Source: an uncultured Anaerolineales bacterium
Lineage (GTDB): Bacteria > Chloroflexota > Anaerolineae > Anaerolineales > Villigracilaceae
DNA: 35,168 bases
Direction of reading: 5' to 3'
NCBI GenBank assembly: GCA_937928015.1
Contig: CALFXA010000061.1
Location: 1 to 35,168, forward strand
The notes beneath the pieces were generated by a model. The model saw only the letters and a program-made list of their open reading frames with translations, made no database searches and was not told where the DNA came from. Below, one piece after another: positions 14,387-22,374 of the stretch. A program made the position numbers and the translations under genes. Position 1 is the stretch's first letter. Each line of letters starts with the position of its first letter.

Positions 14387-15694
14387 CTAGGGACCAGGGG
14401 TGACACTCGGCGTGGCGGTGGGTGTGCTGGTACTTGTGGGTGTGGCCGTGCTGGTGAGCGTAGCCGACGGTGTGGGGGTGAACGTAGTCGTGGCCGTGGG
14501 CGAGGCGGTGGCGGTGTGGGTGGCGGTGACGCTGGGGGTGATGGACGGGGTCAATGTGGCGGGCGGCGGCCCCATGCGGACGATGCGCGGCGCCACCCAG
14601 ATGGCCTCGTCATCCCGTGGGGACCCGTTGGCGGATACCGTCAAAGTGAATTTTCCCGTCAGCCCAGACAGCGCACTCAAGTCCAGATCCACCGTGTAGT
14701 ACTGGCCTTCGTAGACCTCGCGCCACGAGCCCAGGTTATAGGTCTGGCCGCCACTCTTGAAATCGAGGCGGAAGACCACGTCGCAGCGATCACGGTTGTA
14801 ACGGCAGCTCAGCAACGCGCGGAAGCGGTCCCCGTTCTGCACGGTGATGGCGGGGTAGGTGCCCGAGATCAGGCCGTTATTGTTGTTCTTGGGCATGGTC
14901 AGCAGGCTGGGCTCGTCGGCCTTGCTGCCGTTCTCCAGTTTCGGGTTCTGGATCTGGAGCACATAACCGCGTTCGTCGTCCTCCGAGCCGGAGCACGGCA
15001 GGGAGGTGTTGTTGTTTTCCCACGAAGCGTCGCACATGTGGGCCACGAAATCATACGCGGCATGGACCGGGCCCTTGACGGTGATGTCCACCCAGAAGGC
15101 CACGTCGGCATTGTCTCCGATTCCGAACAGGGCATTGGAGGCGTTGCGGAGTTTCCAGTAACCGCGATAGTGTCCATCCTTGCCGGGCGCTGTCAGGTTG
15201 ACCGAGAGATCCACGGTCTGCCCGGGGTTGATGTTGCCCGGCAGGGCCACCGCCGTGGGGCCGTTCATCGGGTCGCCGCTGACAAAGACCAGCGCATAGG
15301 ACGAGGTCCACGAGCAGGTGCCGGTGTTTTGCAGCCGCCAGGTCTTGGTGAAATTCGATCCGCGCGAGAAGACCGTCCCGTCCGAGATGGACACATCCTT
15401 GACGAAGGAGGCGGAGTCACAGCGGCTGACCACGGGCGGCGCAGAACTGGGCAGGACAATGGGCGTGGAGGTGGGCGGAGCCACGACCGGGCTGGCGGTG
15501 GGCAGGGGCAGGCCTGGCGTGACTGTGGCAAATCCAGGTTGCGCGGCTGCCGTGCTGGTCTGTGCGGCGGCGGTGTAGAGGCCGTTCAGGGTGGCGACCG
15601 TGTCGGGCGTGGAGGGGACGGTGGCGGCATTGCAGGCCAGTTGCACCATCACCAACAGGGCGAAAAGAAGGCTGAGTGAATATCGTTTGAACAT
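14387..15694 (-). CDS. NBR1-type Ig-like domain lipoprotein 3 with added beta domain and Thr/Pro tail
   Basis: This 435-residue protein has lipobox QLAC (C21), a linker with TAAAQTSTAAAQ, and an NBR1-type Ig domain at about residues 92-205 (ISDGTVFSRGSNFTKTW, GTCSW, YRGYWKLRNA). A second, probably beta-sandwich domain at about 208-375 (AAYDFVAHMCDASWENN to VAPRIVRMG) has paired cysteines. The last 55 or so residues are almost only Thr, Pro, Ser and Ala (ending TPTATPSVTPGP). The second domain has the look of a carbohydrate-binding or lectin-like sandwich, but I cannot name a family. GGAGG stands 7 bases before the ATG. The C-terminal low-complexity tail is unusual for a lipoprotein already anchored at its N-terminus. 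Confidence 0.85.
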   Translation of the reverse strand: MFKRYSLSLLFALLVMVQLACNAATVPSTPDTVATLNGLYTAAAQTSTAAAQPGFATVTPGLPLPTASPVVAPPTSTPIVLPSSAPPVVSRCDSASFVKDVSISDGTVFSRGSNFTKTWRLQNTGTCSWTSSYALVFVSGDPMNGPTAVALPGNINPGQTVDLSVNLTAPGKDGHYRGYWKLRNASNALFGIGDNADVAFWVDITVKGPVHAAYDFVAHMCDASWENNNTSLPCSGSEDDERGYVLQIQNPKLENGSKADEPSLLTMPKNNNNGLISGTYPAITVQNGDRFRALLSCRYNRDRCDVVFRLDFKSGGQTYNLGSWREVYEGQYYTVDLDLSALSGLTGKFTLTVSANGSPRDDEAIWVAPRIVRMGPPPATLTPSITPSVTATHTATASPTATTTFTPTPSATLTSTATPTSTSTPTATPSVTPGP

Positions 15695-15722
15695 GGGTAC
15701 CCTCCAAAAAGGGGCTTCAGTC

Positions 15723-15728
15723 TTTATA
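15723..15728 (-). promoter_or_regulatory. Possible -10 box for lipoprotein 3
   Basis: TATAAA on the minus strand lies 28 bases before the ATG and just downstream of the terminator of the preceding gene. The -35 region is not recognisable. Confidence 0.3.
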
Positions 15729-15756
15729 GACGCCGGGGCAGGGGAGGGAGTTCCCC

Positions 15757-15786
15757 GAAAAAAAGAGCCGCGCGTCGCGCGGCTCT
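15757..15786 (-). terminator. Rho-independent terminator after lipoprotein 2
   Basis: A 10-base stem of AGAGCCGCGC with GCGCGGCTCT (15764-15773 and 15777-15786, loop GTC) is followed on the minus strand by a run of seven or more T (15758-15764). It begins 4 bases after the stop codon of the 15791-16735 gene. Confidence 0.92.
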
Positions 15787-15790
15787 GGGG

Positions 15791-16735
15791 TTATTTGCAA
15801 TCGTATAAGAAGGGCGCTTTGCCGAAATCCTGTCCGACCGGGGCTATTGTGAAGAGTTGCGCCCAACGTTCGTTGTTGGTGGAGCCGTAGTGGATGCTCC
15901 ACACCATCGAAACGGTCTTGGAACCGGCTTCTGTGAATTTGACGGTGCGCTTGTCTTCGTTGGCCCCGTCGCTCTTGCGCCAGTTGTAGGTCACACTGAC
16001 CGGGCCGTTGACCGTGATGGTGGCGTAGATAGTGTAGAACACATTGGCCGGGCAGCCCGTAGCCGGGTTGCGGTCCACTTCGTAGGTCACACTGGTCACA
16101 CCATAGTCGACCTTGGTGGACGAGTTGACGTTGACGTCGATCCAGATGGGCGAATCGTAGCCGACGCCGAAGGTGGTGCCGCCGGGCGTCTGGAGCTTCC
16201 AGTAGCTTTTGTAGTTGCCGTCGGCGGCGGGAGCGGTCAGGACCAGCGGAACATCCACGATGTCACCGGGCAGGGCTTGCTGCGGGAAATTGTACACATA
16301 CCCGCCGCCCATCACGTCGCCATCCCAGAAGACGATCTTGTAACTGGTGTCCCACACGCAGGTGCTGGTATTCTGGATGCGCCAGACCTTGGTGAATTGC
16401 TGACCGGGCTTCAAGATGGTGCCGTCCGGGACGGTTTCCTCCACCAGGCTGGCCTTGGCGCAGTCGGCGTCCTTGCCCGAGGCGGGTGGGAAGGTGGGTT
16501 TGGGTTGGAGCGTGGGGGTCGGGCCAATCTCGGCGGGCGTGGGGATGGCCTGGGTGGGGGTGGAAATGTCGAGTACAGGGGGAACCTGCGTCTGTTGGGC
16601 GTCCCGCGCCTGGACCGTCAGCGCGACGGCGGTGGCGATGGTGTCATCGTTCGAGGCGGAGGTCCCGCAGGCGGAGGCGATGAGGCTAAGGCTGAAGAGG
16701 ATCGCGATGAGTTTGTATCTGGGGGTTTGGAGCAT
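15791..16735 (-). CDS. NBR1-type Ig-like domain lipoprotein 2 with second beta domain
   Basis: This 314-residue protein has lipobox ASAC (C23), a Thr/Pro linker, an NBR1-type Ig domain at about residues 92-205 (VPDGTILKPGQQFTKVW, STCVW, YKSYWKLQTPGG) and a second domain at about 208-314. The second domain (VTSVTYEVDRNPATGCP to APFLYDCK) has an internal Cys pair and a WRKSDGANED segment, and is probably another Ig-like sandwich. The AQT motif is altered to DAQQT. AAAGGA lies 7 bases before the ATG. A possible own promoter upstream and a strong terminator downstream suggest a monocistronic unit. Confidence 0.85.
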   Translation of the reverse strand: MLQTPRYKLIAILFSLSLIASACGTSASNDDTIATAVALTVQARDAQQTQVPPVLDISTPTQAIPTPAEIGPTPTLQPKPTFPPASGKDADCAKASLVEETVPDGTILKPGQQFTKVWRIQNTSTCVWDTSYKIVFWDGDVMGGGYVYNFPQQALPGDIVDVPLVLTAPAADGNYKSYWKLQTPGGTTFGVGYDSPIWIDVNVNSSTKVDYGVTSVTYEVDRNPATGCPANVFYTIYATITVNGPVSVTYNWRKSDGANEDKRTVKFTEAGSKTVSMVWSIHYGSTNNERWAQLFTIAPVGQDFGKAPFLYDCK

Positions 16736-16777
16736 TCTGGTTCCTTTCTAGCGGTGGTCTTGGAACGGACCAGGCAC

Positions 16778-16783
16778 ATTATA
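16778..16783 (-). promoter_or_regulatory. Possible -10 box for lipoprotein 2
   Basis: TATAAT on the minus strand (within GTGTATAATG) lies 42 bases before the ATG. It follows a hairpin (16796-16823) that would end the preceding transcript. The -35 match is poor. Confidence 0.4.
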
Positions 16784-16795
16784 CACGGGAAACGG

Positions 16796-16823
16796 GAAGC
16801 GCCCAGCCGAGGCCAGGCGCTTC
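16796..16823 (-). terminator. Possible terminator after lipoprotein 1
   Basis: GAAGCGCC (16796-16803) pairs perfectly with GGCGCTTC (16816-16823), 19 bases after the stop of the 16843-17949 gene. The downstream minus-strand sequence CCCGTTTCCC has no good T run, so it may instead be a stabilising hairpin. Confidence 0.45.
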
Positions 16824-16842
16824 GCATAGACAGTGGTTTGCG

Positions 16843-17949
16843 TTACGGCTGGTACTGGATGGTCAGAGTGACCGAGCCGGGGTTGCAGGTGAGGTAATCG
16901 GCCTGCCCATCCAGGTCGCTGGGACCGGCCGGGTGCAGGCGGATCTGGAAGCGGGCCCGCCCTTCTGTGGCGCGCGTCTGGACGAAGGACTTGACGTCGA
17001 TGCCCGAGCCGGGCACGGAGTTCAGCAGGACGATGCCGGTACCGGCCACGTCATAGTCGGTCTGGTCGAGCGGCAGGGCGTACTGCAATTCGCCCACCCA
17101 GATGCCTGCCAGGCTGGTGAACGGATTTTGTGCGGCGGAACAGCTACTCAGGTTGAGCGTGGCGCTGTTGATGGTCTTGCCCGAGAGGGACGAGATGTCG
17201 AAACTCAGGTAGCCGCGTGCGAGGAAGTTGGTGCTGGTGTCACCCGCCAGCACGGTGCTAGGGATGCCCTGGCCCGCGCCTGGCTCGTACACGGTCCCGC
17301 TCTCACTGCCAACGGCGTTGAGCACCACCTGGGCCACGGCAGGCGGTAGGGTGATGGTGGGCGTTGGGGTCGCCACTTTCATCTGGACGTAGAACTGGGT
17401 GAACAACACCCCAGCGGCGTTGCGTAATTTCCAGTAGCCGGTGTAATCGCCAGGCGTGGAAGGAGCGGTCAGGTTGATGGAGATATCCACGGTCTGCCCG
17501 GTATTGACGTTGCCCGTCAGGGCCTGGGTGGCGGGACCGTTCATCGAGTTGCCGCTCGAAAAGACCACCGCGTAAGAGGGAGTCCACGAGCAGGTGCCGA
17601 CGTTCTTGATGCGCCAAGTCTTGGTGAAGGCCTGCCCGGGCGCGAGGACCGTCCCGTCTGGGATGGTGACATCGGTGATGAATTGGGCGATATCACAGGT
17701 GGAGGTGGCGGTCGGGACGACGCGCGTGGGCGGCGGAGCCACGGTGGGCGGCGCGACCGTGGTGATGGCCGGGGCCGGGACCGTGTTGGTGGCCGTGGGC
17801 GGCGCGGACGAGGTCAGCGCTGCCTGAACAGTCTGCGCGATGGTGGTCGAGGCAAGGTCGGGGGTGGCCGGCGCATTGGAGGGCAGGTTACATGCGCTAA
17901 GGGTCAGCGTAACGGCCAGGACAATGGGGATAAGGCGTTTCATATTCAT
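16843..17949 (-). CDS. NBR1-type Ig-like domain lipoprotein 1 with DNRLRE-like C-terminal domain
   Basis: This 368-residue protein has lipobox LSAC (C20), the motif STTIAQTVQAAL, a Pro/Thr/Val linker, and an NBR1-type Ig domain at about residues 86-195 (IPDGTVLAPGQAFTKTW, GTCSW, YTGYWKLRNA). After a short TPTPTITLPP linker comes a beta domain at about 205-368 with ARGYLSFDISSLSGKTI and SATLNLSSC. That pattern resembles DNRLRE/CBM96-like sandwich domains found on cell-wall and polysaccharide-associated proteins. GAGGAGAAG precedes the ATG at 17949; a second ATG two codons later is possible. As the first gene of the array it may have its own promoter (17978-17983). Confidence 0.85.
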   Translation of the reverse strand: MNMKRLIPIVLAVTLTLSACNLPSNAPATPDLASTTIAQTVQAALTSSAPPTATNTVPAPAITTVAPPTVAPPPTRVVPTATSTCDIAQFITDVTIPDGTVLAPGQAFTKTWRIKNVGTCSWTPSYAVVFSSGNSMNGPATQALTGNVNTGQTVDISINLTAPSTPGDYTGYWKLRNAAGVLFTQFYVQMKVATPTPTITLPPAVAQVVLNAVGSESGTVYEPGAGQGIPSTVLAGDTSTNFLARGYLSFDISSLSGKTINSATLNLSSCSAAQNPFTSLAGIWVGELQYALPLDQTDYDVAGTGIVLLNSVPGSGIDVKSFVQTRATEGRARFQIRLHPAGPSDLDGQADYLTCNPGSVTLTIQYQP

Positions 17950-17977
17950 GTCTTCTTCTCCTCGGATGAGCGTTGTG

Positions 17978-17983
17978 ATTGTA
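17978..17983 (-). promoter_or_regulatory. Possible -10 box before the lipoprotein array
   Basis: TACAAT on the minus strand lies 28 bases before the ATG at 17949. No good -35 is seen at 16-18 bases. A small CCCCC/GGGGG inverted repeat lies just upstream (18007-18026). Confidence 0.33.
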
Positions 17984-18060
17984 CCGCATGTAGGTTTTAA
18001 TCACATCCCCCGCAGTTCTTAGGGGGCAATTCAGTGGACGTCCGCCGCGGGCGTTTGGTT

Positions 18061-18095
18061 CCAAAAGAAAACAGGAGCCCATGGGCTCCTGTTTT
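18061..18095 (-). terminator. Terminator of the nucleoside-type ABC transporter operon
   Basis: A perfect 28-base palindrome (18068-18095) folds into arms AAAACAGGAGCCC and GGGCTCCTGTTTT. It is followed on the minus strand by TTTTCTTTTGG. It lies 25 bases after the stop of the second permease gene. Confidence 0.92.
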
Positions 18096-18120
18096 GACGG
18101 GACCAGATTGAGGGTCCGGG

Positions 18121-19377
18121 TTATTTCTCGTAGGGCTGGCCGTCGGCAGCGGGGGCGACCGCCTTGCCGACCACGCCGGTCAGCACGATCATGGTCACGA
18201 TATAGGGGGCCATCAGCAGGAATTCGGGTGGGATACCCACCTGCAGAATCTGGAGCTTTACCTGGAGCGAATCTGCGAAACCGAAGATCAGCGAGGAGGT
18301 GTACGCGCCGATGGGTGTCCACTTGCCAAAGATCATGGCAGCTAGGCCGATGAAGCCTTTACCGGCGGTCATGACCTCGTCGAAGCGGCCGACCGAGCCA
18401 ATGGTGAAGTACGCGCCGCCCAACCCGGCAAACATGCCACCGAGGATGACGTTGATATAGCGCATCAGGTACACGTTCACACCAAGAGTATCGGCTGCTT
18501 TGGGGTGCTCACCCACGGCACGAGTGCGCAATCCCCAGGGAGTATAGAACAGTACGACGTGCAGGACCGCCACCAGAAGGATGGTGAGGAATACGATGGG
18601 CGTGTTTTCGAAGAGGACCGGACCCAGTACGGGGATTTTCGACAGTATGGGGATGGAGATGGACGGGAAGGTGCCCGAGTTATTCAGAGCATCGATGTTC
18701 TTTTCGAGGAAGCGCGAGGAGACAAAACTGGTCACGCCTGCACCCAGGATGTTGACCGCCGTGCCGCTGATGATCTGGTCCACTTTGAACTTGATGACCA
18801 GAAATGCGTGCAGACTGGCCACCACTGCGCCGGTCAGGAGGGCGGCAAACAGGGCGATCCACAGGTTCTTGGTGAGCGTGCCAACGATGACCGAGACCTG
18901 CGCGGCGAAGAGCATTGTCCCTTCGATGCCGATATTGGTTACGCCGGCCCGTTCGCTGATCACACCGCACAGGGCAGCCAGCGCGATGGGTGTGGCACGC
19001 ACGAACGAACTACCCAGCATACCAACCAGACTGAATGACTTGTCGCGTGCTGCCCAAACGAGGAAGGCCATCACGAAACTAAAGGCCAACACCGCCACCA
19101 GCGTGCTCGTCGACTTGACGCCACGTGCCAATTGGAAGGCGCCAAAAGCGACCAACACCAGGGCGAGGAGGTAGGTGGTCGCCTGGGTTGGCATGATTAG
19201 GTCCGGGATCAGGATGGCGTTGGTCTGACTTAGGTTGAGGCCGAATTTTGTCATCTGGCCGGGTTGGGTGTCCATGGCAAATAGGAAGATCACTATCAAG
19301 CCTACGACGATCAGTAAGACGCCCCAAATAATGCGGGTGCGCATGTCAATTTCAGGATTCTTCTTTGTTTTCATCAT
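18121..19377 (-). CDS. ABC transporter permease, BMP/nucleoside type (NupQ/YufQ-like)
   Basis: This 418-residue protein has about ten membrane segments and the family hallmark SERAGVTNIGIEG (about residues 140-155), plus the EAA-like region VGEHPKAADTLGVNV. This is the BPD_transp_2 family. It forms the membrane channel with the second permease, the ATPase and a BMP lipoprotein to import nucleosides or related compounds. Two adjacent ATGs (19377 and 19374) are possible; GAGG lies 5 or 8 bases upstream. An 18-base gap separates it from the other permease gene, and a strong terminator follows. Confidence 0.92.
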   Translation of the reverse strand: MMKTKKNPEIDMRTRIIWGVLLIVVGLIVIFLFAMDTQPGQMTKFGLNLSQTNAILIPDLIMPTQATTYLLALVLVAFGAFQLARGVKSTSTLVAVLAFSFVMAFLVWAARDKSFSLVGMLGSSFVRATPIALAALCGVISERAGVTNIGIEGTMLFAAQVSVIVGTLTKNLWIALFAALLTGAVVASLHAFLVIKFKVDQIISGTAVNILGAGVTSFVSSRFLEKNIDALNNSGTFPSISIPILSKIPVLGPVLFENTPIVFLTILLVAVLHVVLFYTPWGLRTRAVGEHPKAADTLGVNVYLMRYINVILGGMFAGLGGAYFTIGSVGRFDEVMTAGKGFIGLAAMIFGKWTPIGAYTSSLIFGFADSLQVKLQILQVGIPPEFLLMAPYIVTMIVLTGVVGKAVAPAADGQPYEK

Positions 19378-19395
19378 GCGAGCCTCGTGTATGAA

Positions 19396-20652
19396 TTAGC
19401 CGCGGGATTGAAGTGCATGCTTTTCAGCAGGACGGATACGATACAGCCAGCGGATAATGTCTGGAGCAGCCACAAAGACGATCACCAGACCCTGGATGAT
19501 GGAGATGATATCGACCGGGATGCCCGCCAGCGACTGCATGCGGGTCGCCCCACCGCGCAGTACGCCGAACAGCAGGGCAGCCAGTACCACGCCGAACGGG
19601 TGGCTCTTGCCAAGCAGGGCGATGGCAATGGCATCGAAGCCGTAACCAGCCGAGAAGCCCTGACCCACCCAGTGGTCCACGCCCAGCACCTGGGAGGCGC
19701 CGGAGAGTCCCGCCAGGCCGCCGGAGATGACCATCGCCAGCACGAAGTTGCGCACGATATTGACACCGGCATATTTGGCGGCGTCCGGGTTGGCGCCCAC
19801 GGTGCGGATTTCGAAGCCGATGGTGGTCTTGAACAGCAGCCAGTAGATCAGCCAGGCCACCAGCAGCGCCAGGATAAAGCCCCAGTTTACGCGCAGGGGA
19901 TCAGCGAAGAAGTGCGGCAGTTGTGCCGACTCTGCAATGTTGCGGGTAACCGGGCGGAAGCCGGGCGACTTCATTGGGCCGTTGAGCAGCCAGTCGCTCA
20001 GGCGGAAGCCGATCCAGTTCATCATGATGGTGTTGACCACCTCATGCGCGCCGAACCTGGCCTTCAGGTAGCCCGGGATTGCGCCCCAGATTGCGCCCGC
20101 CGCGATTCCGCCCAGCAGGGCCAGGGGCAGGTGAATAAAGGCTGGCAGGCCTTGCAGGCTGTAGCCTACGAAGACCGAGCCGAGCGCGCCCATGAAGAAT
20201 TGTCCCTCCGCGCCGATGTTGAACAGGCCGCAGCGGAAGCCGACTGCTACTGCCAGACCCGCAAAAATGTACGGGGTGGCCGTGGTCAGGCTTTCGGAGA
20301 GGGGGTAGATGGCTTTCAACAGGGCGGCGCTGTCTCCGGTGCTGAAGTAGACCTGGATGCCGGCCACGATGTCGCGGGGGTTGCCCAACGAGCCGCCGAA
20401 CAGCGCGCCGTAGGCGGTGGCGATGGAGGTCCAGGTAGCGGCGAAGGCCGCGCCCGGCGCCTGGAAGAAATTTTTCCAGGCTGCGATGACGGTTACGTCC
20501 GTACCGGCGATCACAATGGCCCCGATCACCAGGCCGGTGAAGATGGCCAGCAGCGGCAGCAGGGTGTTGTAACTGCCCTCAAAGACCTGCCGCAGGTCGA
20601 ATTTATTGTCCTTTTTCTCGGACGGGTTCGCTTGCACAGTTTTGTCGGTCAA
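19396..20652 (-). CDS. ABC transporter permease, BMP/nucleoside type (NupP/YufP-like)
   Basis: This 418-residue permease carries FRCGLFNIGAEGQFFMGALG, the signature of the first permease of BMP-type importers, and the conserved VGANPDAAKYAGVN segment. A soluble N-terminus of about 25 residues precedes about nine membrane segments. The start is TTG at 20652, supported by AGGAGG 8 bases upstream; that ribosome-binding site overlaps the end of the ATPase gene, so translation is coupled. It pairs with the product of 18121-19377. Confidence 0.92.
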   Translation of the reverse strand: MTDKTVQANPSEKKDNKFDLRQVFEGSYNTLLPLLAIFTGLVIGAIVIAGTDVTVIAAWKNFFQAPGAAFAATWTSIATAYGALFGGSLGNPRDIVAGIQVYFSTGDSAALLKAIYPLSESLTTATPYIFAGLAVAVGFRCGLFNIGAEGQFFMGALGSVFVGYSLQGLPAFIHLPLALLGGIAAGAIWGAIPGYLKARFGAHEVVNTIMMNWIGFRLSDWLLNGPMKSPGFRPVTRNIAESAQLPHFFADPLRVNWGFILALLVAWLIYWLLFKTTIGFEIRTVGANPDAAKYAGVNIVRNFVLAMVISGGLAGLSGASQVLGVDHWVGQGFSAGYGFDAIAIALLGKSHPFGVVLAALLFGVLRGGATRMQSLAGIPVDIISIIQGLVIVFVAAPDIIRWLYRIRPAEKHALQSRG

Positions 20653-20664
20653 GGTTCAATCCTC

Positions 20665-22227
20665 CTAAAAGACTTTCTCGACCGGACCGGCGGATTTCTT
20701 CTTCGCCGAGTCGGGGATGTCTTCCGGTTTGACGCCGGCCATCAACAGGCCCAGGTGCTCCTTGGTGGCGCCGGCGGGCAGGATGTCCACGATCTTTCCG
20801 CGGTACATCACGGCGATGCGATCCGAGAGCGCAATGATTTCATCTAATTCGGAGGAAACCACCAGAACTGCGGTGCCTTCGTCGCGTTTCTCGATGATGC
20901 GGCTGTGGATGTACTCGATGGAGCCCACATCCAGACCGCGGGTAGGCTGGGAGGCGATCAGCAGTTTGATCGGGCGCGAGAACTCGCGCGCCACGATGAC
21001 CTTTTGCTGGTTGCCGCCCGAGAGCGTGGAGGCCGCGACGAAAATGCTCGGCGTGCGGACATCGAACTGCTTCACCAACATCGAGCCGTTCTCGGCGATA
21101 ACCTTTTCTTGCATGTTCACGCCCCTGGCGAACGGCGATTTGTAATAGGTGCACAGCACCATGTTATCCAGCAGGGGGAAGGACAACACCAGTCCATGCT
21201 TCTGGCGGTCTTCGGGGACGTGTGCCACACCCTGCTCGATGATCTGGCGCGGAGTGGCCTTGTGGATGTCCTTGCCGCTCAAGTGGATGGTGCCGCTCTT
21301 GAGCGGAAGCAGACCGGTCAGCGCGTAGACCAATTCGGTCTGCCCGTTGCCCTGAACGCCAGCCACGCCCACCACTTCGCCGGCATGCACGTCGAGGTTC
21401 AAGCCGTTGACGGCCGGGTTGCCCCGCTCGTCGTTCACATGCAGGTCCTTGACCTTCAGCACGACTTCCTTGGGCTGGGAGATTTTTTTCTCCACCACCA
21501 GGTTGACCTCGCGGCCCACCATCATCTCGGCCAACTTCTGCTCGTCCACTTCACCGGGGATGGCGCTGCCGACCACCTGACCGAGGCGCAGCACGGTGAT
21601 GCGGTTCGCGATGTGGAGAACTTCCTTGAGTTTATGCGTGATGAAAATGAGGGACTTTCCTGAAGCAATCAAGGAGTGGATGATCTTGAACAGGCCATCC
21701 ACCTCCTGCGGGGTCAATACCGCGGTCGGCTCGTCGAGGATCAGAATGTCGGCCTGGCGGTAGAGAACCTTGATGATCTCCACACGCTGCTGGATGCCGA
21801 CTGGCAGATCCTTGATGTAAGCATTGGGATCGACCTCGAGCCCGTACTGGTCCGAGATCTCACGGATACGCTGTGCCACCTTTTCACGGTCGAGAAACAC
21901 GCCGCTCTTGGTGGTCTCGTTGCCGAGCATGACATTCTCGGTCACGGTCATGACGGGCACCAGCATGAAGTGCTGATGCACCATCCCAATTCCCCGCGCA
22001 ATGGCATCGTTAGGGCCTTCGATATCCACTTTCTGATCATTGATCAGGATTTCTCCCTTGTCTGGCTTGTACAGACCATACAGGATGTTCATCAAAGTGG
22101 TTTTGCCGGCGCCATTTTCACCCAGCAGGGCATGGATCTCGCCCTTCTCCAGTGTCAGGTCAATGTCCTGATTGGCCTTGACGCCGGGGAAGGTCTTGGT
22201 GATACCACGCAGTTCCAATACGGGCAT
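20665..22227 (-). CDS. ABC transporter ATP-binding protein, duplicated, BMP/nucleoside type (NupO/YufO-like)
   Basis: This 520-residue protein has two tandem ATPase domains. The first has Walker A GENGAGKT (residues 36-43), Q-loop VHQHF (83-87), signature-like LPVGIQQR and Walker B LILDEPT. The second has a degenerate P-loop (GVQGNGQTE), an intact signature LSGGNQQK and ASQPTRGLD in place of the usual DEPT. This asymmetry is normal for the RbsA/NupO group. The ATG at 22227 has GGAG about 7 bases upstream; an extension to 22317 would cross a hairpin and adds no conserved sequence. It energises import through the two permeases encoded directly downstream. Confidence 0.95.
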   Translation of the reverse strand: MPVLELRGITKTFPGVKANQDIDLTLEKGEIHALLGENGAGKTTLMNILYGLYKPDKGEILINDQKVDIEGPNDAIARGIGMVHQHFMLVPVMTVTENVMLGNETTKSGVFLDREKVAQRIREISDQYGLEVDPNAYIKDLPVGIQQRVEIIKVLYRQADILILDEPTAVLTPQEVDGLFKIIHSLIASGKSLIFITHKLKEVLHIANRITVLRLGQVVGSAIPGEVDEQKLAEMMVGREVNLVVEKKISQPKEVVLKVKDLHVNDERGNPAVNGLNLDVHAGEVVGVAGVQGNGQTELVYALTGLLPLKSGTIHLSGKDIHKATPRQIIEQGVAHVPEDRQKHGLVLSFPLLDNMVLCTYYKSPFARGVNMQEKVIAENGSMLVKQFDVRTPSIFVAASTLSGGNQQKVIVAREFSRPIKLLIASQPTRGLDVGSIEYIHSRIIEKRDEGTAVLVVSSELDEIIALSDRIAVMYRGKIVDILPAGATKEHLGLLMAGVKPEDIPDSAKKKSAGPVEKVF

Positions 22228-22264
22228 AATGCTTCTCCTGGCTAAATTTGTATTTTGATTGCAA

Positions 22265-22305
22265 GCCGCCGCAGATGGCGAAAGGACTTCGCCAACTCCG
22301 GCGGC
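22265..22305 (-). repeat. Nested hairpin in the leader of the ATPase gene
   Basis: An outer GCCGCCG/CGGCGGC stem (22265-22271 and 22299-22305) encloses an inner TGGCGAA/TTCGCCA stem (22276-22282 and 22288-22294). The two are separated by 4-base internal loops. No T run follows on the minus strand, so it is more likely an RNA stability or processing element than a terminator. Confidence 0.6.
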
Positions 22306-22325
22306 ACTCGCAGTCAATAGATGAA

Positions 22326-22357
22326 AAAAGGCCGGGGGAGGAATCCCCCGGCCTTTT
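22326..22357 (-). terminator. Hairpin terminator between binding-protein and ATPase genes
   Basis: A 13-base perfect stem (AAAAGGCCGGGGG with CCCCCGGCCTTTT, loop of 6) lies 17 bases after the stop of the binding-protein gene and is flanked by a T run on the minus strand. Within the operon it would let most transcripts stop after the binding protein, giving excess binding protein over membrane parts. Confidence 0.9.
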
Positions 22358-22374
22358 GTAGTGCAGGGCTAATC

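Noticed and set aside
14387..14560. GT-rich repetitive tract that could be called a minisatellite
   Set aside because: It is the in-frame coding sequence for a Thr/Pro/Ser tail and has no constant repeat unit length.
14516..15679. Plus-strand open frame of about 387 codons across lipoprotein 3
   Set aside because: It mirrors the minus-strand lipoprotein gene, which has a signal peptide, ribosome-binding site and domain match.
19387..20847. Plus-strand open frame of about 486 codons across the permease gene
   Set aside because: It is antisense to a clear BPD_transp_2 permease and shows no family features.
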